Of a stretch of DNA of 64,000 bases, positions 16,246 through 24,934 are shown piece after piece. Positions within the stretch are counted from its first letter, which is position 1, and every line of letters starts with the position of its first letter. A model generated the notes under the pieces. The model did not search any database and was not told the origin of the DNA. It saw only the letters and a program-made list of their open reading frames with translations. The position numbers and the translations under genes are program-made. Location of the stretch: contig JAEWZX010000009.1 of the NCBI GenBank assembly GCA_023394965.1, positions 1 through 64,000 on the forward strand, in the 5' to 3' direction. This stretch comes from Pseudomonadota bacterium. Lineage in GTDB: Bacteria; Pseudomonadota; Alphaproteobacteria; Sphingomonadales; Sphingomonadaceae.

Positions 16246-17385
16246 TCAGTAGCCGCTCAGTTCGGCGACGCGGCCCGCATGGTAATACTGGTCGCCCAGG
16301 AATTCCTGCAGAGCGCGATCGCGTTTCATGTAGAGGCCGATATCGTATTCGTCGGTCATGCCGATGCCGCCATGCATCTGCACGCCTTCGCGCACCGCCA
16401 GGCCGGCCACCTTGGCGACCTTGGCCTTGGCGACCGATGCCATGAGATCGGCCTTTTCACTGCCGCCATCGACGAGCTGTGCCGCCTTGATCGTGACTGC
16501 ACGGGCAATCTCGACTTCGGAATAAAGATGCGCGGCGCGGTGCTGGAGCGCCTGGAATTCACCGATCACCTTGCCGAACTGCTTGCGCTGGCGGAGGTAA
16601 TCGACCGTCATGTCCATCGCGCCGCGAGCAACGCCCACGCCTTCTGCAGCGGAACCGACGCGGCCCGCCATCAGCATGGCGTTGAGCACTTCGCGCCCGC
16701 CATCGACCTCGCCGATCACGGCATCGCCATCGAGTTCGACGCTGTCGAAGGTGATGTGGCTGGCCATCGAACTGTCGACCAGGCGCACGCTGTCGTGGCT
16801 CATGCCGGCCGCATCTTGCGGCACGGCGAACAGCGTCACGCCATCGGCATCGCTGTCGTTGCCCGAAGTGCGCGCGGCGACCACGATCATCTCCGAAGAG
16901 GCACCATAGACCACAAAGTCCTTCTTGCCCGAAAGCTTGAAGCCATTGCCCGATTTTTCGGCCTTGCAGGCGATCGTTTCCGGGCGGTGCTTGGGGCCTT
17001 CGTCGATCGCGACGGCGTAGACCTTGTCACCCGAAATCAGATCTGGCAGCCAGCGCCCCTTCACATCGTTGCTACCGTGTTTAAGCGCAGTCGCTGCCAG
17101 CACGGACGAGGACAGGAAAGGCGATGGGGTCAGATTTCGGCCGATTTCCTCGAGCACGATATTCGCTTCGACCTGGCCCATGCCCAAGCCGCCATCCTCT
17201 TCACCCACCAGCATTCCGGTGAAACCCATTTCGCCAAACTGCTTCCACAGCGCATGGCCGAAACCGTCTTTGCAATTGCGGTCGCGCCAGTGGCGCAGCT
17301 GGTTCTTGATCGACCCTTCTTCCGCCATGAACTGATTGGCGGTTTCGGCCAGCATCGTCTGGTCGTCGTCGTAATACAGAGGCAT
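16246..17385 (-). CDS. Acyl-CoA dehydrogenase, probable non-catalytic partner subunit
   Basis: 379 aa with the three ACAD domains: N-terminal helical (about 1-115), middle beta (AVAIDEGPKHRPETIACKAE onward) and C-terminal helical (RKQFGKVIGEFQALQHRAAH, MHGGIGMTDEYDIGLYMKRD). Where catalytic subunits carry a Glu in a YEGT/EGGTSE motif, this one reads DRALQEFLGDQYYH. It is encoded 3 nt after the ACAD at 17389, which does carry EGGTSE. That is the arrangement of the alpha2beta2 ACADs known from steroid side-chain degradation (FadE28-FadE29 type). It probably acts in beta-oxidation of a bulky or branched acyl-CoA. Confidence 0.88.
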   Translation of the reverse strand: MPLYYDDDQTMLAETANQFMAEEGSIKNQLRHWRDRNCKDGFGHALWKQFGEMGFTGMLVGEEDGGLGMGQVEANIVLEEIGRNLTPSPFLSSSVLAATALKHGSNDVKGRWLPDLISGDKVYAVAIDEGPKHRPETIACKAEKSGNGFKLSGKKDFVVYGASSEMIVVAARTSGNDSDADGVTLFAVPQDAAGMSHDSVRLVDSSMASHITFDSVELDGDAVIGEVDGGREVLNAMLMAGRVGSAAEGVGVARGAMDMTVDYLRQRKQFGKVIGEFQALQHRAAHLYSEVEIARAVTIKAAQLVDGGSEKADLMASVAKAKVAKVAGLAVREGVQMHGGIGMTDEYDIGLYMKRDRALQEFLGDQYYHAGRVAELSGY

Positions 17386-17388
17386 CGA

Positions 17389-18573
17389 TCAGGCTCCCGG
17401 CAGGTCAAGGATACGTTTGGAAATGACGTTGAGCATGACCTCGCTCGTACCGCCTTCGATGGAATTGGCCTTGGTACGCAGCCAGCCGCGGGCGGTCTTG
17501 CCGCCATTGCTTTCTTCGCTTTCCCACTCCAGCGCCGCGCTGCCGCCCGCTGCCATCAGCAGTTCATGGCGGCGCTTGTTCAGCTCGGTCCCGGCATATT
17601 TCAGCATGTTGGGCTGGGCGGGATGGCCCTTCCTGGCCTTCAGTTCGTCCATGAACTTTTCGCTCATCGCGGTGAAGGCCAGCGCATCGACATCGAACAT
17701 CGCCATTTCGGCACGCAGTACCGGGTCGAGCAGACCGGCGCGCGCCGTCACGGCACCCAATGACGAGGCACGGTCGCCCCCGCCGGTGGCCGAAATCATC
17801 TCGCGTTCGTGGCCGAGCAGATATTTCGCCACATCCCAGCCGCGATTGATTTCGCCGACATAGCCGGGAATGTCTTCGCCATAGCTCTTGGGGACGGTGA
17901 CATCGTCCATGAAGGTTTCGCAGAACGGGCTGTTGCCGCTGATCAGCTTGATCGGCTTGGTGCTGACGCCCTCGTTCTCCATGTCGAACAGCATGAAGGT
18001 GATGCCCTGGTACTTGTTCTCCTTGTCCGTGCGGACGAGGCAGAAAATCCAGTCGGCTTCATCGGCATAGGACGTCCAGATCTTCTGGCCGTTGACAACC
18101 CAGTGGTCGCCCTTGTCTTCACCGAACGTCTGCATCGAAACCAGATCGGAACCGCTGCCCGGCTCGGAATAGCCCTGGCACCAGCGGATTTCACCGCGCG
18201 CGATTTCATTGAGGAATTTCTGCTTCTGGCCTTCGGTGCCGAAGTGCAGCAGCGCCGGGCCAAGCATCCAGATGCCGAAGCTCGACAGCGGCGGGCGTGC
18301 ATTGATTCGCGCCATTTCTTCGCGCAGGATCTTGCCTTCCGCAGGTGACAGACCCGCACCACCGTAAGCCTTGGGCCATTCGGGGACAGTATAGCCCCTG
18401 TCGCGGCACGCTTCGAACCATGCCTTCTGGGCATCGTTCTTGAAACTGGCATTGCGCCCACCCCAATAAACATCGCCTTCGTCCCGGACGGGCTGACGCA
18501 TTTCAGGGGGGCAATTCGCATCGAGCCATGCGCGCGTTTCTGCGCGAAAGGCTTGCAGATCGCTGTCGGACAT
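17389..18573 (-). CDS. Acyl-CoA dehydrogenase, catalytic subunit
   Basis: 394 aa FAD enzyme. The flavin and substrate regions are WCQGYSEPGSGSDLVSMQT and VNGQKIWTSYADEADWIFCL. The C-terminal KANSIEGGTSEVMLNVISKR has the probable catalytic base at Glu373. It is the promoter-proximal gene of a pair with the subunit at 16246. It is divergent from the SDR at 18751; the region between them has two MerR/LiuR-like boxes. The substrate cannot be told, though the family handles branched or cyclic acyl-CoAs. Confidence 0.92.
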   Translation of the reverse strand: MSDSDLQAFRAETRAWLDANCPPEMRQPVRDEGDVYWGGRNASFKNDAQKAWFEACRDRGYTVPEWPKAYGGAGLSPAEGKILREEMARINARPPLSSFGIWMLGPALLHFGTEGQKQKFLNEIARGEIRWCQGYSEPGSGSDLVSMQTFGEDKGDHWVVNGQKIWTSYADEADWIFCLVRTDKENKYQGITFMLFDMENEGVSTKPIKLISGNSPFCETFMDDVTVPKSYGEDIPGYVGEINRGWDVAKYLLGHEREMISATGGGDRASSLGAVTARAGLLDPVLRAEMAMFDVDALAFTAMSEKFMDELKARKGHPAQPNMLKYAGTELNKRRHELLMAAGGSAALEWESEESNGGKTARGWLRTKANSIEGGTSEVMLNVISKRILDLPGA

Positions 18574-18606
18574 ATGCCGAATCCTCTCTTCTAAAGCAGC
18601 GGTATG

Positions 18607-18681
18607 TTGACGCTTACGTTAGGGTGATTCGCATGGCTTGTGCAAGACCGCTGGCGATGGCCCGCTTTGCCGTAACGTCAG
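18607..18681. promoter_or_regulatory. Divergent promoter region with two LiuR-like boxes
   Basis: TTGACGCTTACGTTAG (18607-18622) and TTGCCGTAACGTCAG (18667-18681) both resemble the MerR-family LiuR site, of the form TTGACGTTnACGTnAA as I remember it. LiuR-type regulators control acyl-CoA and branched-chain catabolism in Proteobacteria. The boxes sit between the ACAD pair (minus) and the SDR-transporter genes (plus), where one regulator could control both. No regulator gene is in the window. Confidence 0.4.
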
Positions 18682-18750
18682 CCGGAATGCGTTGACGCAC
18701 ACTGGCGCTTCCCTAAGCTGGAAACGGAGAAATTCGTGGAGAGAGTAGGC

Positions 18751-19611
18751 ATGCGATTCTCGGGAAAGACCGTGATCGTTACCGGAGCTGCTGCTGGAAT
18801 CGGCGCGGAATCCGCCAGATTGTTCGCCAGAGAGGGCGCCGTGGTTTTCGCCAGCGACATCGATGTGCCGGGCGGTGAGAAGCTGGCCGCCGAAGCCCAA
18901 GGCGACATCCGTTTTGCCGAATGCGATGTCTGCGATCCGGCCGCCATCAAGGCCCTGATGGACCGTGCAGCACAGGAAACCGGCGGGATCGATGTGGTGT
19001 TCAACAATGCCGGTGCGGGCGGCGCGCGGGCACCGATCGACGAAATCGAACCCGATGACTGGGACCGCACGATGGATCTGCTGCTGCGGTCGGTGGCATT
19101 CGGGATCCGCTATGCCGTGCCGCATATGAAAGGGCGCAAGGGCGCCAGCATCGTCAATGTGTCCAGTGTGGCCGCAGTCGGGCCCGGCTATTCGCCCACC
19201 ACATATGCAGTGGCGAAGTCAGGCGTGCTGCATCTCACCAAATGCGCAGCCACCGATCTGGCGCAATACGGCATTCGGGTGAACGCCGTGCAGCCCGGCT
19301 TCATCAATACCGAAATTTTCACGTCGAGCCTGGAAATGACCGGTGAGATGAAAGCGATGGCCAAGGCCGCCATCGCCCAGATGTCGGCCAATGCCCAGCC
19401 GGTTGCCCGTGGCGGGCAACCGATCGACATTGCCAATGCCGTCGCTTTCCTGGCCAGTGATCAGGCCAGCTTCATGACCGGCACGTCGCTGCTGGTGGAT
19501 GGCGGCATCACCATCGGGCCGCGCCACAGCTGGGACCCGGAAGAACCCGGCCTGTTCGCCGCGCTCGAAGCGATGGGAACCCAGGCCAAGACGGGGCAGG
19601 CCACCACCTGA
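18751..19611 (+). CDS. Short-chain dehydrogenase/reductase
   Basis: 286 aa from ATG 18751, which has GGAGAGAG shortly upstream; a GTG at 18736 is less likely. The NAD(P) motif TGAAAGIG lies near residues 10-17, NNAG follows, the catalytic Ser is in VNVSSVAAVG and the Tyr/Lys pair in YAVAKSG. It is a normal classical SDR with a longer C-terminus. Its stop overlaps the start of the transporter as TGATG. It probably oxidises a hydroxyacyl or alcohol intermediate of the cluster. Confidence 0.9.
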   Translation: MRFSGKTVIVTGAAAGIGAESARLFAREGAVVFASDIDVPGGEKLAAEAQGDIRFAECDVCDPAAIKALMDRAAQETGGIDVVFNNAGAGGARAPIDEIEPDDWDRTMDLLLRSVAFGIRYAVPHMKGRKGASIVNVSSVAAVGPGYSPTTYAVAKSGVLHLTKCAATDLAQYGIRVNAVQPGFINTEIFTSSLEMTGEMKAMAKAAIAQMSANAQPVARGGQPIDIANAVAFLASDQASFMTGTSLLVDGGITIGPRHSWDPEEPGLFAALEAMGTQAKTGQATT

Positions 19612-21089
19612 TGTCCTTCGTCAAAGGCCGCCTTCCCCAACGCCTGAAACTGGCCCATGGCTTTGGGTCGGTCGCTTTCGGGGTGAAGGATTCGGGGTTC
19701 AGCTTTTTTCTGCTGCCCTTCTACAATCTGGTCCTGGGGGTGGATGCCAGCACGGTCGGCGCGGCGCTGGCAACCGCGCTGGTCGTCGATGCGATAGTCG
19801 ACCCACTGATCGGCCACCTTTCCGACCGGACCTATACGCGCTGGGGCCGCCGCCTGCCGTGGCTGTACCTCGCCCCCATCCCGCTCGCCATTTTATGGAC
19901 CCTGCTGTGGTCGCCACCCTTTACCGGACCGCCCGGTTTCTGGGACATTGTCGCCCTGGCGGTCGGCGTACGCCTGCTGCTCTCGGCCTGCGAGGTACCG
20001 TCCATCAGCCTGGTGCCCGAAATAACGGACGATTACGATGAACGAACCACGCTGTTCCGCTATCGTTTCCTGTCGGGGTGGCTGGGCGGCCTGCTGATGA
20101 TGGTGCTGACCTTCACGCTTTTCCTGCCAACGCCCGAATCCCAGTTGCAGCCGGATGGCTATGCCACTTATGGCATGTTCGGGGCGGCGCTGATGGCGCT
20201 GTCGGTGATCGGTTCGGCGGCGGCACAGCACCGGATCGTGGCGCATCGCCCGGCACTGCGCCCACCGCCCTTTTCCCTGCGCGGGGCCTTTGCCGAAATA
20301 TTCGATGCCTTCCGCGAAAAGGCCTTCGTCATTTTCGCGCTGGGCGGGCTGGCGGCCTATGTCCTGCAGGGCATGACCTTTTCGATCACCCAATATGTGA
20401 ACCTTTATGTGTGGCAGTTCAGCGAACTGGCTTTCAAGCTGTATCCCGGCGTCCTGTTCCTCTCGGTCGTGGTGATGTTCCTGGCCGTCAGCCCCATCCA
20501 CCGCAGATGGGGCAAACCGAAAGCTGCCGCAGTTTCGGCCATCGTTGGCCTGGTGTTTTTCTGCGGCCCCTATTTCCTGCTGCTGGCGGGCGTATGGCCC
20601 ACCCCGGGAAGCACGCCATCGACCGTGCTGCTGTTCGCGCTGCTGATCGTGGCCAATACCGCCAGCGTAATCTCCATCATTTCAGCGACCTCGATGGTGG
20701 CCGAAATCGTCGAAGCATTTGAAGAACGGACCGGCAAGCGAGCGGAAGGAACCTTCTATTCCGGCAACTGGCTGGTGCAGAAATGCGCGACCGGCGGTGG
20801 TATCATGCTGACCAGCCTGATCGTGCAGTCGGTCGATCTGGCACCGGGTACGCCGCAGGCGGACGTTTCGCCAGAAGCGGTGCGGCAATTGGTGGTGCTG
20901 TTCGTGGCGGCGGCCAGCGCGCTCGCCTTGTTTGCCGCCTTCTGGCTGGGCCGCTTTCCCATAACCCGCGCGCAGCACGAAGCGCGGGTGGCCAACCGGC
21001 TGTCCCGCCAGTCGCAGGGCGAAGACCGCGATGACCCTATCGACGATGCCGTGCGCGCCGATCCCGATGCACATTCCATAACACCGTGA
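19611..21089 (+). CDS. MFS transporter of the GPH (glycoside-pentoside-hexuronide:cation) type
   Basis: 492 aa with about 12 membrane segments. The N-terminal signature FGSVAFGVKDSGFSFFLLPF and ALVVDAIVDPLIGHLSDRT followed by RWGRRLPWLYL is that of the GPH/MFS_2 family (MelB-like), with the loop GHLSDRTYTRWGRR. It would import a sugar-like or organic substrate with a cation. It is translationally coupled to the SDR upstream, and its association with acyl-CoA dehydrogenases suggests a lipid-like or glycosidic substrate. That last point is inference. Confidence 0.88.
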   Translation: MSFVKGRLPQRLKLAHGFGSVAFGVKDSGFSFFLLPFYNLVLGVDASTVGAALATALVVDAIVDPLIGHLSDRTYTRWGRRLPWLYLAPIPLAILWTLLWSPPFTGPPGFWDIVALAVGVRLLLSACEVPSISLVPEITDDYDERTTLFRYRFLSGWLGGLLMMVLTFTLFLPTPESQLQPDGYATYGMFGAALMALSVIGSAAAQHRIVAHRPALRPPPFSLRGAFAEIFDAFREKAFVIFALGGLAAYVLQGMTFSITQYVNLYVWQFSELAFKLYPGVLFLSVVVMFLAVSPIHRRWGKPKAAAVSAIVGLVFFCGPYFLLLAGVWPTPGSTPSTVLLFALLIVANTASVISIISATSMVAEIVEAFEERTGKRAEGTFYSGNWLVQKCATGGGIMLTSLIVQSVDLAPGTPQADVSPEAVRQLVVLFVAAASALALFAAFWLGRFPITRAQHEARVANRLSRQSQGEDRDDPIDDAVRADPDAHSITP

Positions 21090-21126
21090 CAGGCCATGCG
21101 CGCTTGGCTTGACACCACCCATATGC

Positions 21127-21145
21127 CAGTTTCATGACGAAACTG
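21127..21145. promoter_or_regulatory. Operator-like palindrome before the ACAD11-like gene
   Basis: CAGTTTC-ATGAC-GAAACTG has perfect 7-bp arms. It begins 43 bp before the ATG at 21170 and just after a TTGACA-like hexamer at 21109-21114, where a TetR-type repressor could block a promoter. No repressor gene is adjacent. Confidence 0.4.
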
Positions 21146-21169
21146 AATTGAGAGAAGAGGACCGATACG

Positions 21170-22507
21170 ATGGATTTCGAACCCACAGAACGACAAGCAT
21201 ACTGGCGCGACCGGGTGAAGAACTTCATCGACGATCACGTGCGCCCTGCGGTGCCGACATATCAGCAGCAGGATGCCGAAGGTGACCGCTGGAAAGTGAT
21301 CCCCATAGTCGAAGAACTGAAGTCCAAGGCAAAGAAGGAAGGTGTCTGGAACCTCTTCATGCCGCCACGCAACGATGGCCATCATCATGTCGAAGAAAGC
21401 TTCGAATTCGAAGGCCCCGGCCTCACCAATCTCGAATATGCGCTGTGCGCGGAAGAGATGGGCCGCGTCGGTTTCGCTTCGGAAGTGTTTAACTGCTCCG
21501 CGCCCGACACCGGCAATATGGAAGTCTTCCATCGTTACGGCACGCGCGCGCAGAAGGATGAATGGCTGACTCCGATCATGAATGGCGAAATCCGTTCCGC
21601 CTTCCTGATGACCGAACCTTTCACTGCATCGTCCGATGCGACAAACATCGAAACCCGGATCGATCGCGACGGCGATGAATATGTCATCAACGGGCGGAAA
21701 TGGTGGTCTTCGGGCGTGGGCGATCCGCGCTGCAAGGTTGCGATCGTCATGGGCAAGACCGATTTTTCCGCTGGCCGCCATGCTGCGCAATCCATGCTGC
21801 TGATGCCGATGGACGCCCCGGGCGTGACCATTGTGCGCCACCTGCCCGTCTTCGGATATGACGATGCGCCGCACGGCCACATGGAAGTGGAACTGAAGGA
21901 CGTGCGCGTGCCGGTCGACAATATGTTGCTGGGCGAAGGTCGCGGCTTCGAGATCGCACAGGGCCGCCTCGGGCCGGGCCGCATTCATCACTGCATGCGC
22001 ACCATCGGCGTCGCTGAAGAAGCGCTGTCCAAGATGTGCAAGCGCCTGCAGGAACGCGAAGCGTTCGGCAAACCGATCTACAAGCATTCGGTCTGGGAAG
22101 AACGCGTGGCCCGCGCCCGTATCGATATCGACATGACCCGCCTGCTCTGCCTCAAGGCCGCGGATATGATGGACAAGGTCGGCAACAAGGCGGCCAAGCA
22201 GGAAATCGCCATGATCAAGGTGCAGGCGCCCAACATGGCGCTGCGCATCATCGACGATGCCATCCAGGCCCATGGCGGCGGCGGTGTCAGCGACGATTAT
22301 GGCCTGGCCAAAGCCTATGCCCACCAGCGGACGCTGCGTCTCGCCGACGGGCCGGACGAAGTGCATGCCCGTTCCATCGCGCGCATGGAATTCGCCAAGC
22401 ATCTGCCTGAAGAAGGCCCCACCGCCAATGCCCTGCGCAATGGCCCGGCACCGACTGCGGGCGACGACGGCAGCTTCAGTTCCGGCGATATCGGAGTGAC
22501 TCGCTAA
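21170..22507 (+). CDS. ACAD11-like acyl-CoA dehydrogenase
   Basis: 445 aa. The opening MDFEPTERQAYWRDRVKNFI and the core LTNLEYALCAEEMGRVGF, FLMTEPFTASSDATNIET and INGRKWWSSG resemble the dehydrogenase half of ACAD10/ACAD11. The position usually held by the catalytic Glu reads RLADGPDEVHARSI, with Asp, as I recall for that subfamily. Its stop overlaps the alcohol dehydrogenase start as TAATG. The APH-like kinase that is fused to this domain in animal ACAD11 is encoded two genes downstream. A role in 4-hydroxyacyl-CoA breakdown is therefore plausible. Confidence 0.88.
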   Translation: MDFEPTERQAYWRDRVKNFIDDHVRPAVPTYQQQDAEGDRWKVIPIVEELKSKAKKEGVWNLFMPPRNDGHHHVEESFEFEGPGLTNLEYALCAEEMGRVGFASEVFNCSAPDTGNMEVFHRYGTRAQKDEWLTPIMNGEIRSAFLMTEPFTASSDATNIETRIDRDGDEYVINGRKWWSSGVGDPRCKVAIVMGKTDFSAGRHAAQSMLLMPMDAPGVTIVRHLPVFGYDDAPHGHMEVELKDVRVPVDNMLLGEGRGFEIAQGRLGPGRIHHCMRTIGVAEEALSKMCKRLQEREAFGKPIYKHSVWEERVARARIDIDMTRLLCLKAADMMDKVGNKAAKQEIAMIKVQAPNMALRIIDDAIQAHGGGGVSDDYGLAKAYAHQRTLRLADGPDEVHARSIARMEFAKHLPEEGPTANALRNGPAPTAGDDGSFSSGDIGVTR

Positions 22508-23595
22508 TGGCGAAGGCAGCTATTCTGGAACAGGTCGGCGGGCTGACGATCGGCGAGGTAGAACTCGCCGATCCGGGCCCGCACGAAGTCCTGATCGACA
22601 CCAAGGCCTGCGGCCTGTGCCATTCGGACCTTCACTTCATCGACGGCGCCTATCCGCACCCGCTGCCGGCCATTCCGGGCCACGAAGCGGCGGGCGTGGT
22701 CCGGGCCGTGGGCAGCGAAGTGAAGACGGTAAAGCCGGGCGATCACGTGGTTTCGTGCCTCTCCGTATTCTGCGGGCATTGCGAATTCTGTGTCACCGGG
22801 CGGATGGCGCTGTGTTTGGGGGCCGATACGCGCCGTTCGGCGGACCAGACACCCCGGATCAGACGCTCGAGCGACCAGTCTCCCGTGGGGCAGATGCTCA
22901 ATCTGTCGGCCTTTTGCGAACAGATGCTGATCCACGAACATGCCTGCGTCGCCATCGACAAGGACATGCCCTTGGACCGTGCCGCCGTGATCGGCTGCGC
23001 GGTGACGACGGGCGCGGGCACGATCTTTAACGCCTGCTCGGTCGTCCCGGGCGAAACCGTCGCGGTCGTGGGCTGCGGCGGCGTCGGCCTTGCCGCCATC
23101 AATGCGGCCAAGATCGCGGGTGCCGGCAAAGTCATCGCGATCGATCCCCTCCCCGAAAAACGCGAACTTGCTCAGGTGCTTGGTGCGACCCATACGGTCG
23201 ATGCCATGGCCGACAATGCGGTGGAGGAGGTCATGAAGATTTCCGGCGGCGGCGTGCATCACGCCATCGAAGCCGTTGGCCGTCAGGCTTCCGCCGACCT
23301 GTGCGTCAAAATCCTGCGCCGCGGGGGCACGGCCACGATCCTCGGCATGATGCCGCTGGACTGCAAGGTCGGCCTCGGCGCTATGGACCTGCTGTCGGGC
23401 AAGAAGCTGCAGGGCGCGATCATGGGGATGAACCATTTCCCGGTCGATCTGCCCCGCCTGGTCGATTTCTACATGCGCGGCCTGCTCGATCTCGACACGA
23501 TCATTGCCGAACGAATTCCGCTCGAAAAGATCAACGAAGGGTTTGAAAAGATGAAGCAGGGCACATCGGCCCGCAGCGTGGTGGTGTTCGACTGA
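22507..23595 (+). CDS. Zinc-dependent alcohol dehydrogenase (class III-like MDR)
   Basis: 362 aa medium-chain dehydrogenase. The catalytic zinc region is CGLCHSDLHFIDG and PGHEAAGVV. Structural-zinc cysteines lie in CGHCEFCVTGRMALC. The NAD-binding loop is VVGCGGVGLAAI followed by Asp in IAIDPL. It starts 1 nt inside the ACAD stop, so the two are an operon. It could act on a hydroxylated intermediate of the pathway. This subfamily (with a Gly/Ser/Arg-rich loop near RRSADQTPRIRRSSDQ) is frequent in acyl-CoA catabolic clusters. Confidence 0.92.
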   Translation: MAKAAILEQVGGLTIGEVELADPGPHEVLIDTKACGLCHSDLHFIDGAYPHPLPAIPGHEAAGVVRAVGSEVKTVKPGDHVVSCLSVFCGHCEFCVTGRMALCLGADTRRSADQTPRIRRSSDQSPVGQMLNLSAFCEQMLIHEHACVAIDKDMPLDRAAVIGCAVTTGAGTIFNACSVVPGETVAVVGCGGVGLAAINAAKIAGAGKVIAIDPLPEKRELAQVLGATHTVDAMADNAVEEVMKISGGGVHHAIEAVGRQASADLCVKILRRGGTATILGMMPLDCKVGLGAMDLLSGKKLQGAIMGMNHFPVDLPRLVDFYMRGLLDLDTIIAERIPLEKINEGFEKMKQGTSARSVVVFD

Positions 23596-23816
23596 CTGCC
23601 GATATTACCGCTGTCCTACATCGCCCCGTTTCATTACCCCGGACCGTTCCAACCGCGGCGAGGGTTCACAACCGTACAATCCCGAAGGTTACATATGCGA
23701 CAGGCAATTTATCGCGAAAACGGCGCACATGCGCGCTTGGCGGCTGGTAAGGGAGTTTTGAAACAGGCGGGGGTCGGTGTCACCCCGTGCGATTCGCCCG
23801 AGCGGGGAGATTCGGC

Positions 23817-24887
23817 ATGAGCGATATCGATTTCGACAAGGAAATGGTCGGCACGATCGAAGTGCCCGAAGCAGACCGGATGGATCTGGACGCCCTGACC
23901 GCGTGGTTCGAAGCCAATGTGGATGGCTTCGAAGGGCCGCTCAGCTACACCAAGTTCAAGGGTGGGCAGTCGAACCCGACATACCGTATCGACACGCCGG
24001 GCCGCAGCTATGTTCTGCGCCGCCAGCCTTTCGGCAAGCTGCTTCCCAGCGCGCATGCGGTCGATCGGGAATATACGGTGATGCATGCCCTCGGCCCCAC
24101 TGGTTTTCCCGTCCCCAAAACCTATGGCCTGTGCGAAGATCCGGACGTCATCGGGTCCAAATTCTTCGTCATGGGGTTGGCCGATGGGCGCAGCCTGTGG
24201 AACGGTGGACTGCCGAACAATACGCCGGCCGAACGCCGCGAAATCTACAATTCGATGATCGACACTTTTGCCGATCTCCACACGAAGGACCCTGTGGCCA
24301 TCGGCCTGGGCGATTTCGGTAAGCCGACCGATTATTGCGCACGCCAGATCAACCGCTGGTCGAAACAGTACAAGCTCTCCGAAACCGAGCATATGCCGCA
24401 GATGGAGCGGCTGATCGAATGGCTGCCGGAAACCATCCCGCCGCAGCACGAAAGCAGCGTGGTTCATGGCGACTACCGGCTCGACAATATGATCTTCAAG
24501 GCGAATTCCAACGAAGTTCTCGCCGTGCTCGACTGGGAACTGTCCACGCTGGGCGACCCGATCGCGGACTTCAGCTATCTAATGCTGAACTGGCATAATC
24601 CGCATGATGGACGCGCCGGCCTGGAAGGGCTGGACCTGAAGGAACTCGGCATCCCTTCGCAGGAAGAAGCGGTGGAGCGGTATGTCGCGCGCACCGGCTA
24701 TCCCGTTCCTCCGATGGACTGGTATTTCGCCTACAATCTCTTCCGGCTTGCAGGCATCATGCAGGGCATCAAGAAACGGGTCATCGATGGCACCGCCTCT
24801 TCCGCCCATGCCAAGTCGATGTCGGAACGGGTCGCGCCGCTGGTCGAAAGGGCATACCAATTCGCCAAGGCAGCGGGGATGGACTAG
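23817..24887 (+). CDS. APH-like phosphotransferase (ACAD10/11 kinase-like)
   Basis: 356 aa from ATG 23817 (MSDIDFDKEM). It has a kinase fold of the aminoglycoside phosphotransferase family: nucleotide-binding KFKGGQSNPTYRIDT, catalytic loop VVHGDYRLDNMIF (HGDxxxxN) and the metal motif AVLDWELSTLGDPIADF. This close form of HGD(Y/F)R(L)DN with DWE is that of ACAD10/ACAD11 N-terminal domains and of LvaA-type 4-hydroxyacyl-CoA kinases, not of antibiotic resistance enzymes. It follows the ACAD11-like gene and the ADH after a 221-bp gap, so it may have its own promoter. Confidence 0.85.
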   Translation: MSDIDFDKEMVGTIEVPEADRMDLDALTAWFEANVDGFEGPLSYTKFKGGQSNPTYRIDTPGRSYVLRRQPFGKLLPSAHAVDREYTVMHALGPTGFPVPKTYGLCEDPDVIGSKFFVMGLADGRSLWNGGLPNNTPAERREIYNSMIDTFADLHTKDPVAIGLGDFGKPTDYCARQINRWSKQYKLSETEHMPQMERLIEWLPETIPPQHESSVVHGDYRLDNMIFKANSNEVLAVLDWELSTLGDPIADFSYLMLNWHNPHDGRAGLEGLDLKELGIPSQEEAVERYVARTGYPVPPMDWYFAYNLFRLAGIMQGIKKRVIDGTASSAHAKSMSERVAPLVERAYQFAKAAGMD

Positions 24888-24934
24888 CGCGGCAACGCTG
24901 CTAACGCGGGCTCCGAATTATTCGGAGAGACGAA

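Noticed and set aside
16279..17763. 494-codon plus frame opposite the ACAD pair
   Set aside because: The minus-strand genes are clear acyl-CoA dehydrogenases; the plus frame is their complement.
20756..22402. 548-codon frame opposite the transporter and ACAD11-like gene
   Set aside because: It crosses two recognised plus-strand genes and has a shadow-type composition.
23817..24887. APH domain as an antibiotic resistance gene
   Set aside because: The HGDYRLDN and DWELSTLGDP motifs and the acyl-CoA neighbours point to an ACAD10/11-type metabolic kinase.
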